The notes under the pieces: model-generated
The model's database searches: none
The model's input: only the letters and a program-made list of their open reading frames with translations
Told to the model about the DNA's origin: nothing
In this document: positions 1 to 13,988 of the stretch, piece after piece
Position numbering within the stretch: the stretch's first letter is position 1
Layout: every line of letters begins with the position of its first letter
Assembly (NCBI GenBank): GCA_032622095.1
Contig: CP136063.1
Location: 61,583,897-61,647,896 of the forward strand
Source of the DNA: Siphonodentalium dalli
Taxonomy: Eukaryota; Mollusca; Scaphopoda; Gadilida; Siphonodentaliidae
DNA length: 64,000 nt
Direction: 5' to 3'
Translations under genes and position numbers: made by a program

Positions 1-1933
1 TGCCACGGTCTTTGGTGAAGGAGATACATTCTTGAACGAGGTAAGACGTCATCATACAGCTAACCTCTATCTGAAACCCGTGTTGCAGAGGACTAACCGC
101 GATTAAGTGCGGAGTATTTGTCTGTAGGCGGGTAAGTATGACCTTTTCAAATAATTTATATATAGCCGGTAGTATGGTTATTGCACGATAATTATCAAAG
201 TTATCTTTGGATTTGGTTCCGCCTTTGTGTAGGGTAATCATCACACCTCGTTTGGCCGCTGAAGGGATATGAACCAGGCTGAACATGTGTGTGGACATAT
301 AAGCTAAGCATTTAGATAATTGGCATCCACCGTAAATGAAGTGTTCGTTCACAATTGCATCATAACCTGGAGCTTTGCCAACGTTCAATGACGGTAATAG
401 CCGCTCTAATTCATCGGCTACAACGGGGTAAGTTAGCAAGTTATCAATTGTGGACAATTCGGGAGTACATGAAGTATTATATACATAATCGTTAACATGT
501 GCATAATGGTCATCGTCGAAGGTTGTACATTGTAGTGGTGAATACAATTCTTCGAAATATAAAGCAGAAGCAGCTGAAATTTCGTTAGCACCTCGATAAG
601 TCTTCCCATCATAATTGAAGAATGGAGGGGTTAGTCGGTTGCGATCGCGGCGTTTCGCATTGAATAACTTGAAAAAAGTTTCATGATCCAATTCCGCATT
701 TCTATCTATTTCTGCGTGGATTTCGCTCAGATAAGATTCAGATAGCTTCCGATATTCACGTCTGAAATCCCGCTTGGCAAGTTTGTATTCTAAGTAAGAA
801 TTATTATGATCCCCTCTAGGACGACCACTTGTTATCCATATATTCCGCAATTCTTCCATCTTGTGATGGAGGGACTCGAGGTGCTCGTTCCAGAATGGCT
901 TCAAATGAGAAACGTAGACACCCTTTGGGATAACAGTACGGCTGGCATAAACAAGTGCATCAACTACTTCGATATAGAACGTGTCCAACGACTGTGCATC
1001 CTTTATTTCGAATGTCGGTAACATTGTTGTTAAAGCATCTTCAAACCTTTTATGCAAGTCTGAATTTGACTTGAGTAATTTCCACTTGAATTTGATAGAT
1101 TGCAATGATGTGTCAGTTACTGAACACGAGGAAAGTAAAGGTAAATTCAACGACATTCGGATAGGCCTGTGGTTGGACACGTTTAACGAATCATCATCAT
1201 ATATACACGATTCTCTAATTAAATGCTTATCATCATTATGCAACAGGAAATGGTCAATATTTGTGCCGGAAGCGTTATAGACATCAGATGATGGCACAAA
1301 CGTTGTAATTACACTGTGCCTGTGATATTCTTCAATAACAGAGAACATTTTAAATTTCTCTACAAACCGACTAAATCTGAGGTTTCTTGCATCCGATTTG
1401 TTCAAGTTACCGTTAAAGTCACCCATGAGAATCACATTACCCAGTGAGTTGAAAGAGTATATGCAGTCACCTATTTTGGATATGTACTCGTCATATAATT
1501 CGACGGATACGTTTGTGGATGGAAGATAAACTTGAAGAATATACAGAAAGACCTTATCTGAAACACGGTATTGGATACCAGCAATGCGATCATCATCGAT
1601 GTCTAAAACAGACACTCGATCGATCAGGCGATTTGACCACAATATTGACACACCACCTTTCGGACGACCAGGATCACGAGGTCCTGAACCACGCTGACTA
1701 AAATCACATACAGTGTGATTCACATAACATGGAAAGAGTGACTTCATAAGATGACTTTATCGCTCGTCAAGCCAGTGTTCACTGACACCTACTATGTCTA
1801 TTGATTGGTGAGATAGAAGATTGGACAAGTATGAAGCTGATGATTTTATCCCGGTGGCATTCCAGGACAATAGATTCATTGTAGAAAAATCACAACTACC
1901 CATGATTGGTGTTGAAAGAATGCAGTCAGTCAT
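1..1933 (-). pseudogene. LINE (non-LTR retrotransposon) endonuclease plus reverse transcriptase, 5' part
   Basis: Reading the minus strand from an ATG at 1933 gives one frame open to the window edge (about 645 codons) except for a single TAA at 1757-1759 (codon 59). The first third is an APE-type endonuclease (EEP fold): SEHW with the catalytic Glu near residue 52, MGDFN at 170-174, and NHRPI near 254-258 in place of the usual SDH. A reverse transcriptase begins around residue 519 with GKAPGYDA, then RGVMITLHKGG near 562 and NYRAITILP near 581. The YADD-containing palm lies beyond the window. Such proteins nick target DNA and copy the element RNA into it. Apart from the stop, no indel breaks the frame, so the copy is young. 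Upstream codons are closed by a stop just before the chosen ATG. A CR1/Jockey-type clade is likely but unproven. Confidence 0.88.
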
Positions 1934-2440
1934 GCACGGATTGTAACTTTACTCTCGGGCCGAATGTAGGATACGGCAAACAACATTCTTTGGCCAGAAA
2001 TTACGTTCTTCGACGTGAACTGCATGATGTTCGAAGCAGAATAAGCATAATCCATTGAATCAAAAGATATCTGACAATAATGTATAAGCATTTCTAGACA
2101 CATATCAAAATTTCCAAAGTTACTCTTTATAAACTTGATCAAATTGAACTCTCAGTAAATTTCAAAATACTGACTCGGAGAGCTCTAGATTCGCTCTCAA
2201 TGCATTGGATTTTCAAAATATTTCCGGGGAGGCACCCCTCCAGAACCTTCTCCCGGTCAGGCATTTGGTCTTCGGGATATGCCCTCGGCATACCATTGCG
2301 CGAAAACTGGTGCCCCAGAATCGCTCTCAATGCATTGTATATTCAAAAGATTTCCGGGGGACACACATCCTCACCTTTCCAAAGATACGGTACCAAATTT
2401 GTCCTTAACTTCTCATGACGTTATGGTTACTATATGGGAT
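1934..2440 (-). mobile_element. Probable 5' leader of the LINE, with an internal duplication
   Basis: This stretch lies directly upstream of the LINE frame and has no convincing gene. Two direct copies of a roughly 40-bp block (TCGCTCTCAATGCATTG...TTTCCGGGG) sit at about 2190-2230 and 2321-2360. The same leader, with one block, recurs at 18527-18715. That recurrence next to no LINE coding sequence supports reading it as a mobile-element leader rather than host sequence. Confidence 0.5.
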
Positions 2441-2847
2441 CTATATTTTACTGATTGCAGATCAATGCTTTTGACTTAATATTTTGTACGATACGGTCTA
2501 AAACAGACCATGACTAACGGGACAGAAAGCGGACATGATATTGTATATCTCTACGGGGGTGCATACATTTATGTTAACCGCTGGAAACAAACAACAACTG
2601 TTTTGTCTCAAATGATGACAAGTTAAAATCCTCACTCTATGTACTGATACAGATATGGCACCACCTTCTGATTGTGAAAAAATAAACAAACAGTGGCGTG
2701 ATTAACGGGACATCCAAAATCGTGACTAGCGGGACTAAAAGTTTTCCCACTTTTGTATAGGAATTGCAGCTAGCAAGCTAGCAAATACTAGGAAGAAAAC
2801 AATAATTTCGACTAAAACATTTTATAACATAAACTTTTAAAATCAAA
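2441..2847. other. Unassigned stretch between the LINE leader and the duplication edge
   Basis: AT-rich, with no credible coding frame. It carries three versions of a GTGACTAACGGGAC-like word (about 2511, 2696 and 2721), which recurs at 4507, 4530, 5191 and 52045-52085. Confidence 0.4.
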
Positions 2848-3801
2848 CAATCTTGAATCTACTGTTGATAACTAAAACATGAGATTTAAAGGGGCAGTCA
2901 GTAGACTCAGTACACATACCTAAACTTAATTATCAAGCTATTTTTGTGTGAGGATCACAATCCACAACACTACAGTGTCAGTGTAGCAATTATTCGGTCA
3001 AGATATACATGTATACATTAATTACTTTGAATCTAAATGTTCGAAACCTTTCATAACTTTTAAAACCCAGTGTGCTACCTACCAGAATGCAATGTCATCC
3101 CGAGATGACCAGTGTGTTGGTTGTCACATGGTTTATATTAGGGGATTACCAAGGACAAACTTCATATGCCCAACCACCATCATCAAGTCCATCAAAGGAT
3201 TAAGGTATCTGAACAGCGCACATGTACAGCATTGCTACTAATACCAGGTTGTATCTTCCTTGTTAAACCACTCCTAGTCAATCAGAAGATTTAGCCGTTC
3301 ATCACACATTGGGCCAAACCAGACACACTACAGTCAGGCCTCAAAATTAGCCATGGTAAAACGCATTGTCATAGAAAAAGCTGTAGAAGACAATTTAGTA
3401 AATCATGCAATTCTTAATAAACGCTGTAGAAGAAAAATGGCAATTTCAAGGGCTGCTGCACAATACATGAGTCCCGATTTGAAAAGTGGAATCAGTGTTA
3501 TGGTAGCGAATGATTTTAAACCCGAAACAAATTTAAGAGAGAAAATTCGATTCATATTACCCATAATCGAAGTTGACCAGAATTTTGGACTGGCATACTA
3601 ATTTTGGTTCCATTCCGATGACCCAATATGAAATGACGTTATAATTCAGAAACATCAAAACGATAAAATTCTAAGTTAAAAGGGCCATAACTCTGGTAAA
3701 ATTCATCGGACGAACCCCGTAATCAAAATTGACCTATCCTTGCACTGGTAAACTCCATACCAAATTTGGTCCCAATCCGATAACCCAAATTAAAGCTATA
3801 A

Positions 3802-4347
3802 TCCAACAAGAGCATCGCTAGGGTGTGGCAAAATACGCCCTTTAGCCATTTCGAATTGTACTATCGCAAAATAAGATAATACTTTGAGCTTACATTTAAA
3901 GAAAATCTGATATACCCCTAATTTCAATGCCAAAATGTGGTCAAATTCTAAGTCGAAAAATGGCCATAACTCATGTAAAAATAACTAGACAGAACCTATA
4001 TTCAAACTTGGCGTGTAGATTTAGCTGGGAAATACACATACCAGCTTTGGTTCAGCTCAAATAATAAAAACTGGAGTTATCGGTCGGAAACCAAAATGTT
4101 ATGAAATTGGTCAAATTCTAAGTCGAAAAAGGGCCGTAACTCATGTAAAAATAATTGGACATAACCCATATTCGAACTTGGCCTGTATCTTTAACTGGGA
4201 AATACACATAACAACTTTGGTTCAGATCAAATAATCCAAACTGGAGTTATCAATCGGAAACCAAAAATGTTGACGGACGGACAGACAGACGGACGGACGG
4301 ACAGACTGATAACATAATACGACCTTTTTTCAAAAAGGGCGTATAAA
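3802..4347. mobile_element. MITE-like element with (GACG)n tract, inserted in copy 1 only
   Basis: Copy 3 lacks this block (homology resumes at about 51890), so it is an insertion. Its ends carry short inverted words ATACGCCCTTT and AAAGGGCGTAT. Inside are two tandem copies of a roughly 160-bp unit (about 3946-4105 and 4106-4265) followed by a GACGGACAGACGG tract. Related sequence is found inside the Helentron-like element at 40077-40150 and 42000-42420. No protein is encoded. Confidence 0.7.
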
Positions 4348-5480
4348 AACCATTGTTGGATGAATGCGTACATACACACAAGAAGAGACAATGAGCATTT
4401 TACACATGTAGATGAAATTTTGCTTTTGTAATGAAACTAACAGCTATATCGGTAGACAATATTACTTTTTAGAAAAATAATTGGTTATTTTTTAAGCATT
4501 CAGAATCGTGACTAACGGGACAATTACGACCGTGTGACTAACGGAACAAATTTCAGAAGTCACTATTCTCAAATTCTGTTTGGCATAATCCAATTTACAT
4601 TAAAGGCACGTGAGGCCTTAATTGTCGAAAATATTCATATTTGTTCCAAACACTGTAAACAGAAAAACATTAAAACGCATACAGTTTCGTTCATATATAC
4701 CATGACCATCGCGTAAACAGCATGTTATCGTAAAGAACTGCTATATTTTAACTAAGCAAGAGCCTGATTGTGTTACAGAAGACCGCACAATGCTACTGGC
4801 TAATCACACACAAATGGCATAAACGCTCTTTATTAGTTCCATATCAGGAATTCACCAACAAAGAACGCTCTTTATGTTTACCATCATAATATAAACAAAC
4901 GCCAGAGTAGTAACTTTTTATGCTTTTGTTTACATAACAACGGACAAACATATGACAATAACATACTGTTTATGCGATATTTCTTATTTGTATACGGACA
5001 AAGTCTCTAAAGTTTGATGTTCTTTCTGATTGTAGCGGTTTATTTTCACAGGATACCCACCACCAAGGTCAACCATACCTTTAATGTAGTAAATAGACTC
5101 CATATAGAGAGATAACTTATAGAGACTGAAAATAGATATCTCACTCATATGAAAGTTCTCACCCTTTTGTTGAAAAGAGGGGACAATTTTGTGACTAATG
5201 GAACTATCAACGTTAAAATTTATTGGTAACATTCAGCACATTATTAGTGAAATTAAACATTAAAGTAACATTACATAGCCACCATTATTATGAAAATATA
5301 CCAGTATTACACAGAATAGCAATATTAACCTGGAAATACTAAATACTGGACGAGGGTTACCCCATATGTAATTTTGGAACAAAAGAATTACCAAGAAAAC
5401 ATTTATTGAATTTTCACTCTTCAGTGACGAATGCTCTGTATAAATGATTGGATTTTTTTTATCTACATGTCTCTTTTTCG
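4348..5480. other. Duplicated intergenic sequence without a recognisable gene
   Basis: 4348-4600 and 5080-5480 match copy 3 (51890-52545), while 4600-5080 is absent there, so it is either an insertion in copy 1 or a deletion in copy 3. Short frames here differ between copies by indels and I do not regard them as genes. Confidence 0.5.
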
Positions 5481-5641
5481 TGGAATTGCTCATTATATAG
5501 TTACCGGGGTATTAAATATTAGATCTGAATCGAAGACTCCTGTCCGGAAAATGCTTCTATCGATTAATATTCATTTTATTTCGAATATTTTCTGGTCTAA
5601 AAAGGTGTTGTTGTTTAGCTAACCAACAATAGTGCTTACTG

Positions 5642-6585
5642 TTAAGGACTTTGCTAACCCAATGTTTTCCAAATTGGATGGAGTCAAAATAAAGGTTTAT
5701 GTTCACTTTTGTTAGTAATCACAATAACCAAACACATGAATGCAACATTCTAAGAGTGTAACTCATGGTGCAATATGTTAAAAATACTAAATGTGAAAGG
5801 TTTTTTAAATCTATTTTTTCGAACGCAAAAATCAATAAACACAAAGTCCACATCAAAGAAAAAAATATGGCAATGTATACTGGCCACTATGAAGAATGAT
5901 GAACAATAAAATAATATTCATATTTATGAAGCATTCTTTGATAAAATTACTAGGAACCAATTGTTTACAAATAATTGAGTATCTTGTCTGACATCGATTG
6001 TAGTGATGTAGCTGTTAAGTGTTAATATCTGTGGACAGTGGTGTGTTGTGAATCTCTTGACAAAAGAATTGTGCAACCCACTATCTTGGATACCCCATCG
6101 CCAAGAAACTAGGTCACCAATCAGCCTGAATCGGGATATAGTATTCTCATGGTTCAGCACTGGCTGGTCATAATCCCAGCAGGCTTGAGTGACACATCAA
6201 ATTCAGTCCCCAAATAGCTTTTCTGAGCAATGAAATCTACCATTTGTAAACAACTGTTTCCAAGCCAAAACTCTTAATAAAACTGAAGAAATGTGAGTAT
6301 ATCTTTATTGTTCATCATTCTTCACAGTGTTCAGCACACATACCCATATGTTCTTTTTTTTTAGACAAGACCTTTGTGTTTGTTGAATTTGGGTTGGAAA
6401 AAATAGATTTTAAAAACGTCTATAAATTTCACATTTTGAATTTCTAACACAATCTACAATGAATTATACTCTTTAAAAAGTTGCATCCATTGGTTTGGTT
6501 ACGGTGATTAATAATAAAAATGAACATAAACCTTTATGTTGAACTCCATCAAATTTGGGGGGAAATGGGTTAGCAAAGTCCTTAA
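5642..6585. mobile_element. TTAA-flanked foldback MITE (F1), copy 1
   Basis: The element begins GGACTTTGCTAACCC and ends with its inverse GGGTTAGCAAAGTCC, and the inverted arms extend for several hundred bases. It is bounded by TTAA on both sides and interrupts the M1 sequence exactly at ACTG-TTAA-CAGAGACC. A TTAA duplication is characteristic of piggyBac-type transposases, which would act in trans. No coding sequence is present. Confidence 0.8.
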
Positions 6586-6683
6586 CAGAGACCATAAATT
6601 TTATGGTGTAATTTTGTCACAAATAAACATTAATTATACTCATTATCGCTTATAACTATGAATAAAATAATACAACCAATCAA

Positions 6684-6935
6684 GGATAGGATAGGATATT
6701 TTATTTCAATACACATACATATTACATAATAATGATAACAATTATAGATAATTCTGTCGTATATTGTGGGGGATGGCATAATCTGGCAAGACTGTCTTCC
6801 TGCCATCCCCAGTATGGTAAATATAGAAAGTAATAACTAATAGTAAGATGGCCTTGGGTGAGCCGTGCACATATTGTGTATATGTAATTTATGAGTTTAG
6901 GGCTTAGTTTAAGAGTGTGTGAAAATGGATCAATC
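6684..6935 (-). mobile_element. Probable 3' tail of a LINE
   Basis: This insert starts with a GGATA-type short tandem array followed by TATTTTATTTCAATACACATA. On the minus strand that reads as a 3' UTR ending in a short tandem repeat, typical of CR1-like LINEs. Copy 3 lacks it. No coding part is retained. Confidence 0.4.
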
Positions 6936-7397
6936 TGGGACAGTTGACAGAGACCATAAATTTTATGGTGTAATTTTGTCACAAATAAACATTAATTATA
7001 CTCATTATCGCTTATAACTATGGAATAAAATAATACAACCAATCAATCTGGGACAGTTGACGTTCGGTGCGTAGCCATAGGAACAGCCTAATGCTGTCTA
7101 TCGCTATATAGTATCACCCGAATGGCCTGTAAACACATGGACAAATAAACGGGGCCAATCAAATATTCAAAATAAAATTAATAATAATTGATAAAAGCCT
7201 TCCGGACAGGGGTCTTCAGTTCATATTTATTATTTTACATGTATACCCACTTAACTATATCAAATTTGTTATTTAAAGAGAACGGGACTATTTCTCTCTA
7301 TAAGTACAAGCCCCAATCAACCCTGTCACTCGACCCTTTTATTCAGCTATTAAAAGGCATGTGTGTTGCAATATGGATAAGAAACACATATAAAGAT

Positions 7398-7559
7398 ATT
7401 ATACAATGTTGTGTACAGTATGTGTTTTTCTTGTACGAGTACAGGTTGTGGTGAAAAGTCTTATTGGCCGAGACACGCCAGTGCCGAGTCCTATATGACT
7501 TTTCACCACAACCTGGACGAGTACAACAAAAACTCATACTGCACAAAACATTGTATAAT
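7398..7559. repeat. Near-perfect 162-bp palindromic element, copy 1
   Basis: Two arms of about 62-65 bp are inverted copies of each other around a short centre. The inner arm GAGTNCAGGTTGTGGTGAAA is almost exact. The element recurs at 54111-54272 with the same architecture. It looks like a small foldback MITE. Confidence 0.75.
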
Positions 7560-7659
7560 TACATTTTTATTATCCATCTGTATGTTTATCCAAATTTTGG
7601 GAATAAATCTTTTGTCGTTATTTTTGGTATTTGTCGGCACTTAATTTTGATCATCAGAA

Positions 7660-8060
7660 AGCATGATTTGCGAAAATAGAAGAAACGCAATGCGGAAGTG
7701 AAACGTTTGCTAAAATCCATCAGTGTTGCGCGCGCAACACAATTTCACCGATTCCTTTTGTAAAAGAGTTAATTCGTGACGTCGCGGAGTCCCAATAAAA
7801 AAGTGATATTGTACAGTCGGGAGTCCAATATTACTTTCGGGAGTCCAATATATTACTTTCGGGAGTCCAATATGACTTTTTCCAGGACTATCACGTGGCG
7901 GCTTTTGCCCAATCAGAAATGGTGTTAGTTAAGGGATGGATAATAATACTGCTTATTGATAAACTATGATTTTTAATTCATTCAAACATCATAAAATCAA
8001 CTCAAACTGAATATAAGATTCAAGAGTTCTAACACACAAACAAATTGAATGTGTTGAATA
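7660..8060. other. Intergenic stretch with palindrome and short repeats
   Basis: It holds a perfect 18-bp palindrome GTGTTGCGCGCGCAACAC at 7723-7740 and three copies of CGGGAGTCCAATAT at about 7820-7875. The same features are present in copy 3 (54440-54600). No gene is seen. Confidence 0.6.
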
Positions 8061-8065
8061 CTATC

Positions 8066-10313
<2,248 letters not shown>

Positions 10314-10372
10314 CTCTCCTGTCTTTACTTTACAGTTGGATTACTCTTTTATTGGAGCCATTCTGCTATATA

Positions 10373-10468
10373 TCAATTAAGTTGTGTCTCACTCATGTGG
10401 ATCCTCATTTGTCGAGTCAGATGATATCCAGTATATCCTGCTTCACAAACATTACATTTAAACGAAGG
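10373..10468 (-). CDS. Single diverged C2H2 finger, possible upstream exon of the array
   Basis: The minus strand encodes FKCNVCEAGYTGYHLTRQMR followed by IH, one finger with correct C-x2-C and H spacing, ending in a stop. It is conserved at about 61310-61410 in copy 3, just upstream of that array. It may be part of an upstream exon or a relic finger. Confidence 0.4.
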   Translation of the reverse strand, partial: PSFKCNVCEAGYTGYHLTRQMRIHMSETQLN

Positions 10469-10496
10469 ATCGCATGATTACGGATCCGAGTGTTAG

Positions 10497-10715
10497 TCAG
10501 TTCACCGGATGAGTGTATGGCATGTCACGTGTCTCATCGGATGAGTGTATAGCATGTCACGTGGTTCATCGGATGAGTGGCTGGCGTTCCACGTGGTCTC
10601 ACACCATATGAGTGGCTGGCGTTCCACGTGGTCTCACACCGTATGAGTGTATGGCGTTCCACGTGGTCTCACACCGGATGAGTATATGGCGTGTCACGTA
10701 GTCTCACACACTTTT
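10497..10715. repeat. Six-copy 32-36-bp tandem repeat carrying CACGTG, upstream of the zinc-finger array
   Basis: Each unit has the form (A/C)CGGATGAGTG...CCACGTGGTCTCAC. Five of six carry the E-box palindrome CACGTG, and the second unit also contains the palindrome CTCATCGGATGAG. The array lies upstream of the minus-strand zinc-finger frame and is conserved at about 61430-61600 in copy 3, so a regulatory role is possible. Plain tandem repetition is the alternative. Confidence 0.6.
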
Positions 10716-10719
10716 CTTC

Positions 10720-11340
10720 ACAGCCACGTGGACTCAAACCGGAATGGATTATCTTATTAGCAAACGGTGTGACATATTTCCACCACCAAGACACTGCAGT
10801 TTATTGTGTGCGTTGCCATGGTGCTGATCCCGAATATTAAAGGAAGTTGTATCTGAGCGGGTTTGCGTCCAGTTTAAAATTCCGGAAGATCAAGTGGTCG
10901 TCAGCATAGCACTTGCAGGAGTCATATGGCATGAAGTTATCACTGGAATGAAAAGAAAATATCAAGATAAATGATAATATAATAAAACAGCGATCGTGGT
11001 AAAGGGACAACACAACGGTACATTATATCCAGTATATTCGTGCAGCAGCAATTATTTTGGTACCGGGGTACATACATGTACCGGTAGACATGTGGTGCTG
11101 TTCCATCCCGTTTTTTATCACAAAAATTTATTAAATCATTATTTTAAATCTCGGAGTAAATAAAGAGCGTTTAAACAGAATAAAAAGAGGCTCAGTGGAG
11201 AATCCTGATTTTATAGAAATCTGCCGACCCAAGCCCGTTAACAGACATGTTGTCAAATCAAGCAGTAACCACCTCCTATATCAAGCTAAGATTTTGCAAA
11301 ATACTGGAGGCCTGTATCTAAGTATTCTATATATAGAACA
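10720..11340. other. Conserved sequence upstream of the array, no gene recognised
   Basis: This matches 61620-62240 in copy 3 closely. A frame of about 40 codons (from GAGAATCCTGAT at 11199) is shared by both copies, but the differences are mostly replacements, which argues against selection on a protein. Confidence 0.5.
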
Positions 11341-11455
11341 AATATAAATTGATAGAATCTTTTCCGGGCAGGGAATTCCATCTCTTACGTATTATTTAAT
11401 ACACAGGAAACTATATAAAATTCGTTATTCAAAGAGATAATCCATCTTTAAGATC
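11341..11455. mobile_element. M1-related MITE end, copy 1
   Basis: This is the terminal portion of an M1-like element ending in CAAAGAGATAATCCATCTTT. The same fragment precedes the LINE relic in copy 2 (26578-26710) and copy 3 (63123-63234), so it predates the duplications. Confidence 0.6.
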
Positions 11456-11544
11456 ATAAACGCCCATTATTGTACCATGAAATATGTTATAGGTTCCATT
11501 GCAGTTCTGGTTATATACCGGTAGTCTATATTATTGTGCTCCAG

Positions 11545-12330
11545 TCAACCACTGAGATATCGTTGATGAAATTGTGCATGTTTATCATTGGATAGTCTCT
11601 TTGGTAAACAAAAACATCTCGTCATGTTTCGGAGGCATAAAATATATAACATTGCTGCTGTGCCGTACCTCCTATATACATAAAAACATCTCTGTTTGTT
11701 ACTTTTAGCTCCTTTATCCACAAGAAGGTAAATAGGCAAGTGTTGAGTTATGTCTTCCCACAAAATACCAGCGTAAAATGATGAGATGACAACTGTTGGA
11801 GAATATGATGTCAATGAGGGTTGCACGGCATTCTATTATTCTTGTGGGTTTAGTTATTGTTCGTAGAAACATAAATGACTTCAATCGGTTTGAGACATTC
11901 TTATGGCATTATCAGTATTTATGTTTATGTTGCAATCTCCCACCAGGAAACATTATTTTTTCTCCTTATATGTATTTAGTTAGTTAGTAATGTTTCAAGT
12001 TTTTCAAGAAAGATATTGACGTCAGAATGTGGGCATCCAAGTTGATTCTTGTTTATATGATCACGGATTTCAATAAATAATCTTTCAAAGATTTTCGTGA
12101 ATATAGATAAGTCTGCTCGAACTTGTGCTTTAATGTTATCATTAACATAAATTCCAACCCACCCCTTCTCTGTCATTCCTATGGTTTTCATATAAACAGT
12201 AACTCCCCGTTTTGTCAGTACATTGGAGACTCAGCTGTCGGCAAAGTTTCAACAACACCTATTAACGAACCAAAGCCGGACGATTTGGGTCATATACTAA
12301 TAGACTATACATGTACTTGTATCTGATTTT
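11545..12330 (-). pseudogene. Decayed LINE endonuclease fragment, copy 1
   Basis: The minus strand holds an EEP-endonuclease piece: VGIYVNDNIKAQVRADLSIF near 12090-12160, SDVNIFLEKLETLL near 12000, a degraded GDFNI region near 11940, and SFYAGILWEDITQHLPIYLL near 11730-11790, which corresponds to the DHLPI end of the domain. Stops and frameshifts separate these blocks. It belongs to a different LINE from the one at 1-1933. Equivalent relics lie at 26740-27180 and 63380-64000. Confidence 0.75.
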
Positions 12331-12940
12331 GTGACGTCGCCAATTATTATCTAATACGACGCTGTTGTTTTGAATTTCGGGAGCGCGAATGTCGCACAGT
12401 AGATCGGTGGGCTTGAAGCATTAATGTCGTAATCGGCTGCCAAGATGCCAGCCCAAATCAGTCGACCTCCAACATTCTCCTATTTATATAAACATCATAA
12501 AATAATTTATTTGTGTTCATTTACAGGGGAAAGTGGGTCCATACTGAATTCTAAAGGGTCTATCCCGGCACTCTACTGAGTCAAATCACCGGAACCTAGG
12601 AAGTTTTAACATTTTTTAAAAATAAACTAGAATCCAACTCTCAGTATAAAAAATCTTGTGTTGAGAACAATAATGTTCTGAGGAGTAGACCGATTTACTG
12701 TCACAATTGTGAGTTTATTAGTTAGTTGGGTACCGGTATTTTAGGCCCGTTGTTTAAATGTACATGTACGATGCGCCAAACACGGTCGTGCTATCTTAGC
12801 TTGACTTGACATTGGCGCGTCTCTGGCACTTGTCACGTTTGTTTAATTTATACATCGAGCCATTTTAGCATACCGGTATATGATACAAAATTATGTCTGC
12901 TATAATAAGGTCCCATGGGGATCACCACGAAGATACGCCG
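12331..12940. other. Duplicated intergenic sequence
   Basis: This matches 31137-31486 and then 42950-43040 in copy 2, so copy 1 is the uninterrupted version. The word TTTGTTTAATTTATACATCG at about 12840 is the empty site for the M1 and Helentron-like insertions of copy 2. No gene is seen. Confidence 0.6.
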
Positions 12941-12942
12941 TG

Positions 12943-13375
12943 ATTTATTTATTTATTTACCTCCAATAAAGGAGAATATGTATATACAAGTGTATCATGC
13001 GTATGGCCACACATATTATATGGCCTATAATGCGTGGTATGTACATCGTTTCAAGATATATACATGTTTTACAATTTAGGAACAGAATATAGAAATATAG
13101 TTCAGACTGTTGAGGCGTCGAAGAACCTGCGATTATCAGAAATGTGCAATAAATGAAATGGCACCACGAAAGAAGCGCACTCACATCCGTATGGGCTAGC
13201 AACACCCAGAAGTTATCTTGGGCGGATTAGTTGTGTGCACGTGAAGAGGAATGTTGCAGAAGCAAGAATGAAGTCGCTCCACAAAACTCCGAGAAGAATT
13301 TGGCGACCAAATGCGGCACCGAACAGGATCGCATGGAAGTGGTCTTGATGCAGAGAGTCTAGAGTGACGAATCTG
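12943..13375 (-). mobile_element. Probable retroposon 3' fragment in copy 1
   Basis: Copy 2 lacks this block and has a 19-bp array in its place. On the minus strand it ends in (TAAA)n-like sequence. The upstream part reads as a peptide-like stretch broken by a stop, consistent with the end of a LINE reading frame. Assignment to a family is not possible from the sequence alone. Confidence 0.35.
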
Positions 13376-13379
13376 GCCC

Positions 13380-13985
13380 TCATTGTGTCTTTATTTATAC
13401 TTCTATTAGTACAGTAATCTCGGAAACGCTATCGGTAGTTTCTATATCGGGATCGTGTCATTCATCTCCCTTTAACCTTTGTGTATACCTCTGCAATATA
13501 TTTATCCACAAATTTCGTGAAAAGTCCTTTGTCAGTCAATGTCCCCGTATACTAACGTACTATTGCCTTCAATGAACATTGACAACGATCAAGAGTCTGT
13601 GGTTTGATGATTTTATACGCCATGTCGCGCACTTCGACCAATCCAAAATAACCCAAACATTGTAAACCAATAAATCGAATAGGGGCCCAATAGCGACCAA
13701 TAAACTTACCGATAATGTAATACTGTAAGCACCATCAATCAAAGTACATGTACCGGTACTTCACATTAATGTTATGCCTATCTCACATGAAAAGGGGTGA
13801 AATTATATGGCAAATGGTTGTAGACCAGATGAATTCCAGTGATTGCTATCCGAAATGAAGTAGTGTGAAAAGGTGAAGCCTAATTCAGAGAATGACAAGG
13901 GAATTGAGATGAATGATGTACATAATTAAAGTATCCCTTAGATGTCACATACTTGTGATAATATAAATTGATAGAGAAATGAAAA
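13380..13985. other. Duplicated intergenic sequence before the minisatellite
   Basis: It corresponds to 43265-43858 in copy 2 with about 90% similarity by eye. No gene is recognised. Confidence 0.55.
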
Positions 13986-13988
13986 TGA

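Larger units (their letters stand above)
5500..7282. mobile_element. M1-family MITE with nested insertions (copy 1)
   Basis: The two halves of a MITE (called M1 here, about 520 bp when intact) lie at about 5500-5641 and 6586-7282. They are separated by a TTAA foldback element. The second half is itself partly tandem-duplicated (6590-6683 is repeated at 6945-7045) around a roughly 250-bp insert. Copy 3 has the same M1 at about 52540-53955 without the inner duplication. Confidence 0.7.

Noticed and set aside
11199-11347. Possible conserved small protein shared by copies 1 and 3
   Set aside because: Differences between copies are mostly amino-acid replacements and copy 1 has a stop where copy 3 reads on.
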